From NCBI GenBank assembly GCA_947040465.1, contig CAMRBO010000017.1:1-9181 (forward strand): a DNA stretch of 9,181 bases, in the 5' to 3' direction. Within the stretch, counting starts at the first letter, position 1; the number at the start of each line of letters is the position of its first letter. The DNA is from an uncultured Mycoplasma sp. Lineage in GTDB: Bacteria; Bacillota_I; Bacilli_A; Mycoplasmatales; Metamycoplasmataceae. A program made the translations under genes and the position numbers. Below the pieces are notes generated by a model. The model searched no databases, was not told the DNA's origin, and worked only from the letters and a program-made list of their open reading frames with translations. Positions 6,646-9,181 of this stretch are shown one piece after another.

Positions 6646-8980
6646 TTTCTTTTTTAGGAAAGGCAGTGAAAGAATAGAATATGGTTGCAAAGGAAGATAA
6701 TAACCCAAGAATTAATGTGAATAATCCATACATTGATAATATTGGGAATTTCAGATTAGGAATTTGTAAATTCGATTGATTTATAAATTGATTAAGTTCT
6801 CCTCTTGCTCCACTGACAGATAATAATACAATACCAATAATTAATAATATAGTTGTCAATGTTGTCATAATGCTAAAATATATTATTTTTTTATCTTTTT
6901 GTTTCATCATAATTATAAATGAACTTGAATTTATTGATCCTTTTAGATTTGCAGTAAATGTTTGGAAAATATTATTTTTCTTTTCGGCTTGTTGTGGATT
7001 TTTATCTTTAATATACTTTAATAATAAACCATAAGTTAAAACAGTTGCTATTACTCCTACAATAATTGCAACAAAGAAGAACGTTACTCCTAATCCTAAT
7101 TGCATAATTGGAGTTGAGCCAATAAAATTACCTGATATTCCTCCTAGCAATGCTACAATAGGGCCACCATGAGCAACTGCTCCTGTAACACCTAAAGCTC
7201 CCGCTATTCCACCAGCTATAGCGGAACCAATCATATTAGCAGCAAATACTCTTTTAGGATCAGAAATAGCAAATGGAATAGCTCCTTCAGAAATTCCTAT
7301 TGAACCCATCATAATAGCTGAAATACCTAGTCCTTTTTGCTCTTTAGTAAAATGCTTTCTATAAACTAATGAAGCAATTCCCATTCCGATAGGGGCAACA
7401 GGAATGGCGGCGGCAACCATTCCCATTGGATTTTGAATATTTTGTGCTAATAAAGCAGAAGACATAACAAAAGCAATTTTATTTATTGGTCCACCCATAT
7501 CAAAACCGATCATAGCGCCTAACAATAGCCCCATCCCAATCCCAATACCAACTCTTACACCAATATTACTTGCTTCATTATTTTCAAAGACATTAGCCAT
7601 TGCTTCACCGAATTTATCCATAATATAACTTATGGGTGCTCCAATTACAAAAACACTAAGAAGACCATAGAACAAAGTAACTCCAAGCGGAATAATAAAA
7701 ATAGGCATCATAGATGATAAATTTTTATGAATCGTTCATGTGTTCATTCACTTAACAGTATAACCTATTAATACACCAAATAAAATAGCCCCAATAAAAC
7801 CTAGTGGAGTACTAACGCTTTCAATTCCTGGCAAAGGAAAAATTAAAGTGGTCGTGTTAGCAATCAAGGAAACAATCATTGCTGGCGCAATAGCAGATCT
7901 ACCTGCAATTGAATTAGCAATAAACCCTCCTAAAATGGCAATCATTAAACCAAAAGCAGTTTCACCAAATTTTAATAAATAAAATAAAAACGTGTTATTA
8001 GGAATATTGCCATCATGATATATAGCTTTCCCAATCCCTAATGCAAGAGCAATTAATAAACCACCAAATATAATGAAAGGAATCATGTATGAAACTCCTG
8101 ACAATAAATGTTTAACAATGTATGATTTCTTTTCTTTTTCTTGATTTCCAGAATTATTTTCAGAAGAAATTATTGTATCATCAATTATTCTTCCATCTTT
8201 TAAAGCATCTTGAATTAATTTTTCAGGATTTTTAATAGCTGGTTTAATATTAGTTTGATAAACTTTTTTACCCTTAAATTTTGTTAAATCAATTCCAACA
8301 TCTGAAGCAACAATAATTAATTCTGCATCTCGAATTTCTTCATTAGTAAAATCATTTTTTACACCAACAGAACCATGGGTAGAAACTTTTCCTTTAATAC
8401 CTAATTTTATCAGCGCATTTTCGATGCTTTCGGCCGCTAAATAAGTATGAGCAATTCCTACAGGACACGCAGTTATAGCGAGTATTTTATATTTTAAATT
8501 AGGATCTACATTTGCTATTTCATCTTTTTTTGAAGTTGATCTGTCCTCAAAAGATTGAATTATTTCATTAACATCTTCTGAAGACTTAATAATATTTTTG
8601 AAATCTTCATTTAATAAACCTGTTGCAATAGAAGATAAAACATCCATATGAGAAGATGAACGATCTTTTTTAGGGATAAGTAAAGCAATAATATATTTTG
8701 TAGGTTCTCCATCAAGAGAATTTCAATCAATCCCAATATTTAATCTTATAAAAATAATTACAGGATTAATAATATGGTTTGAAACAGCGTGAGGAATAGC
8801 AAAGCCATCTTCAAAACCTGTAGTTGATTCATTTTCTCTTTTTATAAAAGCATCTGTTAATTTTTGTTTATTCTTTTTTGAGATTACATTTAATTTTATA
8901 GCTTCATTTGAAATGAAATCAAAAACGTCATTTCTCGTTTTTAGATTTGATGACAAAAAAATGTTTTTTTGTTTTAACAT
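6641..8980 (-). CDS. fruA: PTS fructose-family permease, fused IIABC, with a two-helix C-terminal extension (first copy)
   Basis: This membrane transporter phosphorylates its sugar during uptake, with phosphate from HPr. The 779-aa protein has IIA (1 to about 150, His64 in GFAIPHA), IIB (about 165-260, Cys172 in ITACPVGIAHTYLAAE, a textbook motif), and IIC (about 287-658) with GFDMGGPINK at 492-501 and SEGAIPFA at 564-571. About 120 residues follow the usual IIC end, with two strongly hydrophobic segments (about 699-722 and 746-770) and a Gly/Gln/Asn-rich loop between them; this is not a normal part of the family. TGA is read as Trp at 8723-8725, 7748-7750 and 7736-7738. The ATG has AAGGA 12 bases upstream. 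No fruK or regulator is visible beside it, so fructose is the default substrate by family only. The first 65 residues are nearly identical to those of the second permease. Confidence 0.93.
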
Positions 8981-9023
8981 AGAAAATTATATTCCTTACT
9001 GTATGTGATTTTTTTAATAATAT

Positions 9024-9047
9024 AAATACAATATTTTAATTGTACTT
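9024..9047 (-). promoter_or_regulatory. Inverted repeat downstream of the first permease promoter
   Basis: On the minus strand AAGTACAAT, a 6-base centre and ATTGTATTT have nine-base arms with one mismatch. The repeat begins 8 bases after a TATAAT, the same layout as at 6398-6418, and has the same core (TACA...TGTA). The spacing between arms differs by three bases. Confidence 0.45.
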
Positions 9048-9055
9048 GCAACTAA

Positions 9056-9061
9056 ATTATA
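9056..9061 (-). promoter_or_regulatory. Candidate -10 box of the first permease gene
   Basis: TATAAT lies about 75 bases before the ATG, at the same distance as in the second permease. It lacks the TG extension and has no good -35, so the call leans on the parallel layout. Confidence 0.4.
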
Positions 9062-9126
9062 CTACTTAAATTATAAAAAAAATATTATTAAGTATTTTAA
9101 ATTTTAATATTCCAAAACATACTTGT

Positions 9127-9181
9127 AAATAAAAAATATTTTGATATTGAAATAAGGTGTTATAATGTAATTAGCTTATTT
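9127..9181 (+). repeat. 55-base exact direct repeat, right copy, with the promoter of a second small RNA unit
   Basis: Identical to 6450-6504 up to the last base of the window. It contains the same extended -10 (9158-9166), so a second copy of the small RNA unit should begin near 9173 and continue outside the window, divergent from the first permease gene. Whether the rest is also conserved cannot be seen. The 60-odd bases before it (9062-9126) show nothing else recognisable. Confidence 0.85.

Noticed and set aside
4166..8980. Apparently broken permease genes with many internal stops
   Set aside because: All internal stops are TGA and stay in one frame with conserved protein motifs on both sides, so they are Trp codons and not decay. 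pyrG, manA and rimP show the same.

Overview
The window comes from a very AT-rich bacterium that reads UGA as tryptophan. Every long gene carries in-frame TGA codons at positions where its family is conserved, and the reading continues in the same frame to a TAA. This points to a Mollicute. The gene set (fructose-family PTS proteins fused as IIABC, mannose-6-phosphate isomerase, CTP synthase, rimP-nusA) would suit a Spiroplasma/Mesoplasma/mycoides-type lineage, but that narrower placement is inference.

All recognised protein genes lie on the minus strand. In order of transcription, from right to left, they are: a PTS fructose-family IIABC permease of 779 aa (6641-8980); a 288-base intergenic region; a second IIABC permease of 728 aa (4166-6352) whose 3' end overlaps manA (3282-4190); pyrG (1604-3196); and rimP (1024-1467) followed directly by nusA (1-1023, which runs off the left edge). 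The two permeases bring in and phosphorylate sugar using PEP-derived phosphate. ManA would link mannose 6-phosphate to fructose 6-phosphate and glycolysis. The fused second permease-manA pair resembles the manP-manA arrangement of Bacillus. PyrG makes CTP, and RimP and NusA serve 30S maturation and transcription elongation.

The part that is not routine is on the plus strand, between the two permeases. A strong extended -10 promoter (6481-6489) drives a short unit of about 150 nt with several hairpins. It ends in a clean intrinsic terminator (6614-6645) whose U tract covers the stop codon of the 779-aa permease. Inside is a 32-codon open frame with a Shine-Dalgarno sequence. The promoter and the first bases of the unit recur exactly, as a 55-base direct repeat, at the right edge of the window upstream of the other permease. 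A divergent small RNA or small-protein gene therefore appears to accompany each permease gene. I do not recognise this RNA or peptide.

Other observations are a near-identical 5' patch in the two permease genes, a two-helix C-terminal extension on one of them, matching inverted repeats just downstream of both permease promoters, and a one-residue deletion in the oxyanion loop of CTP synthase.
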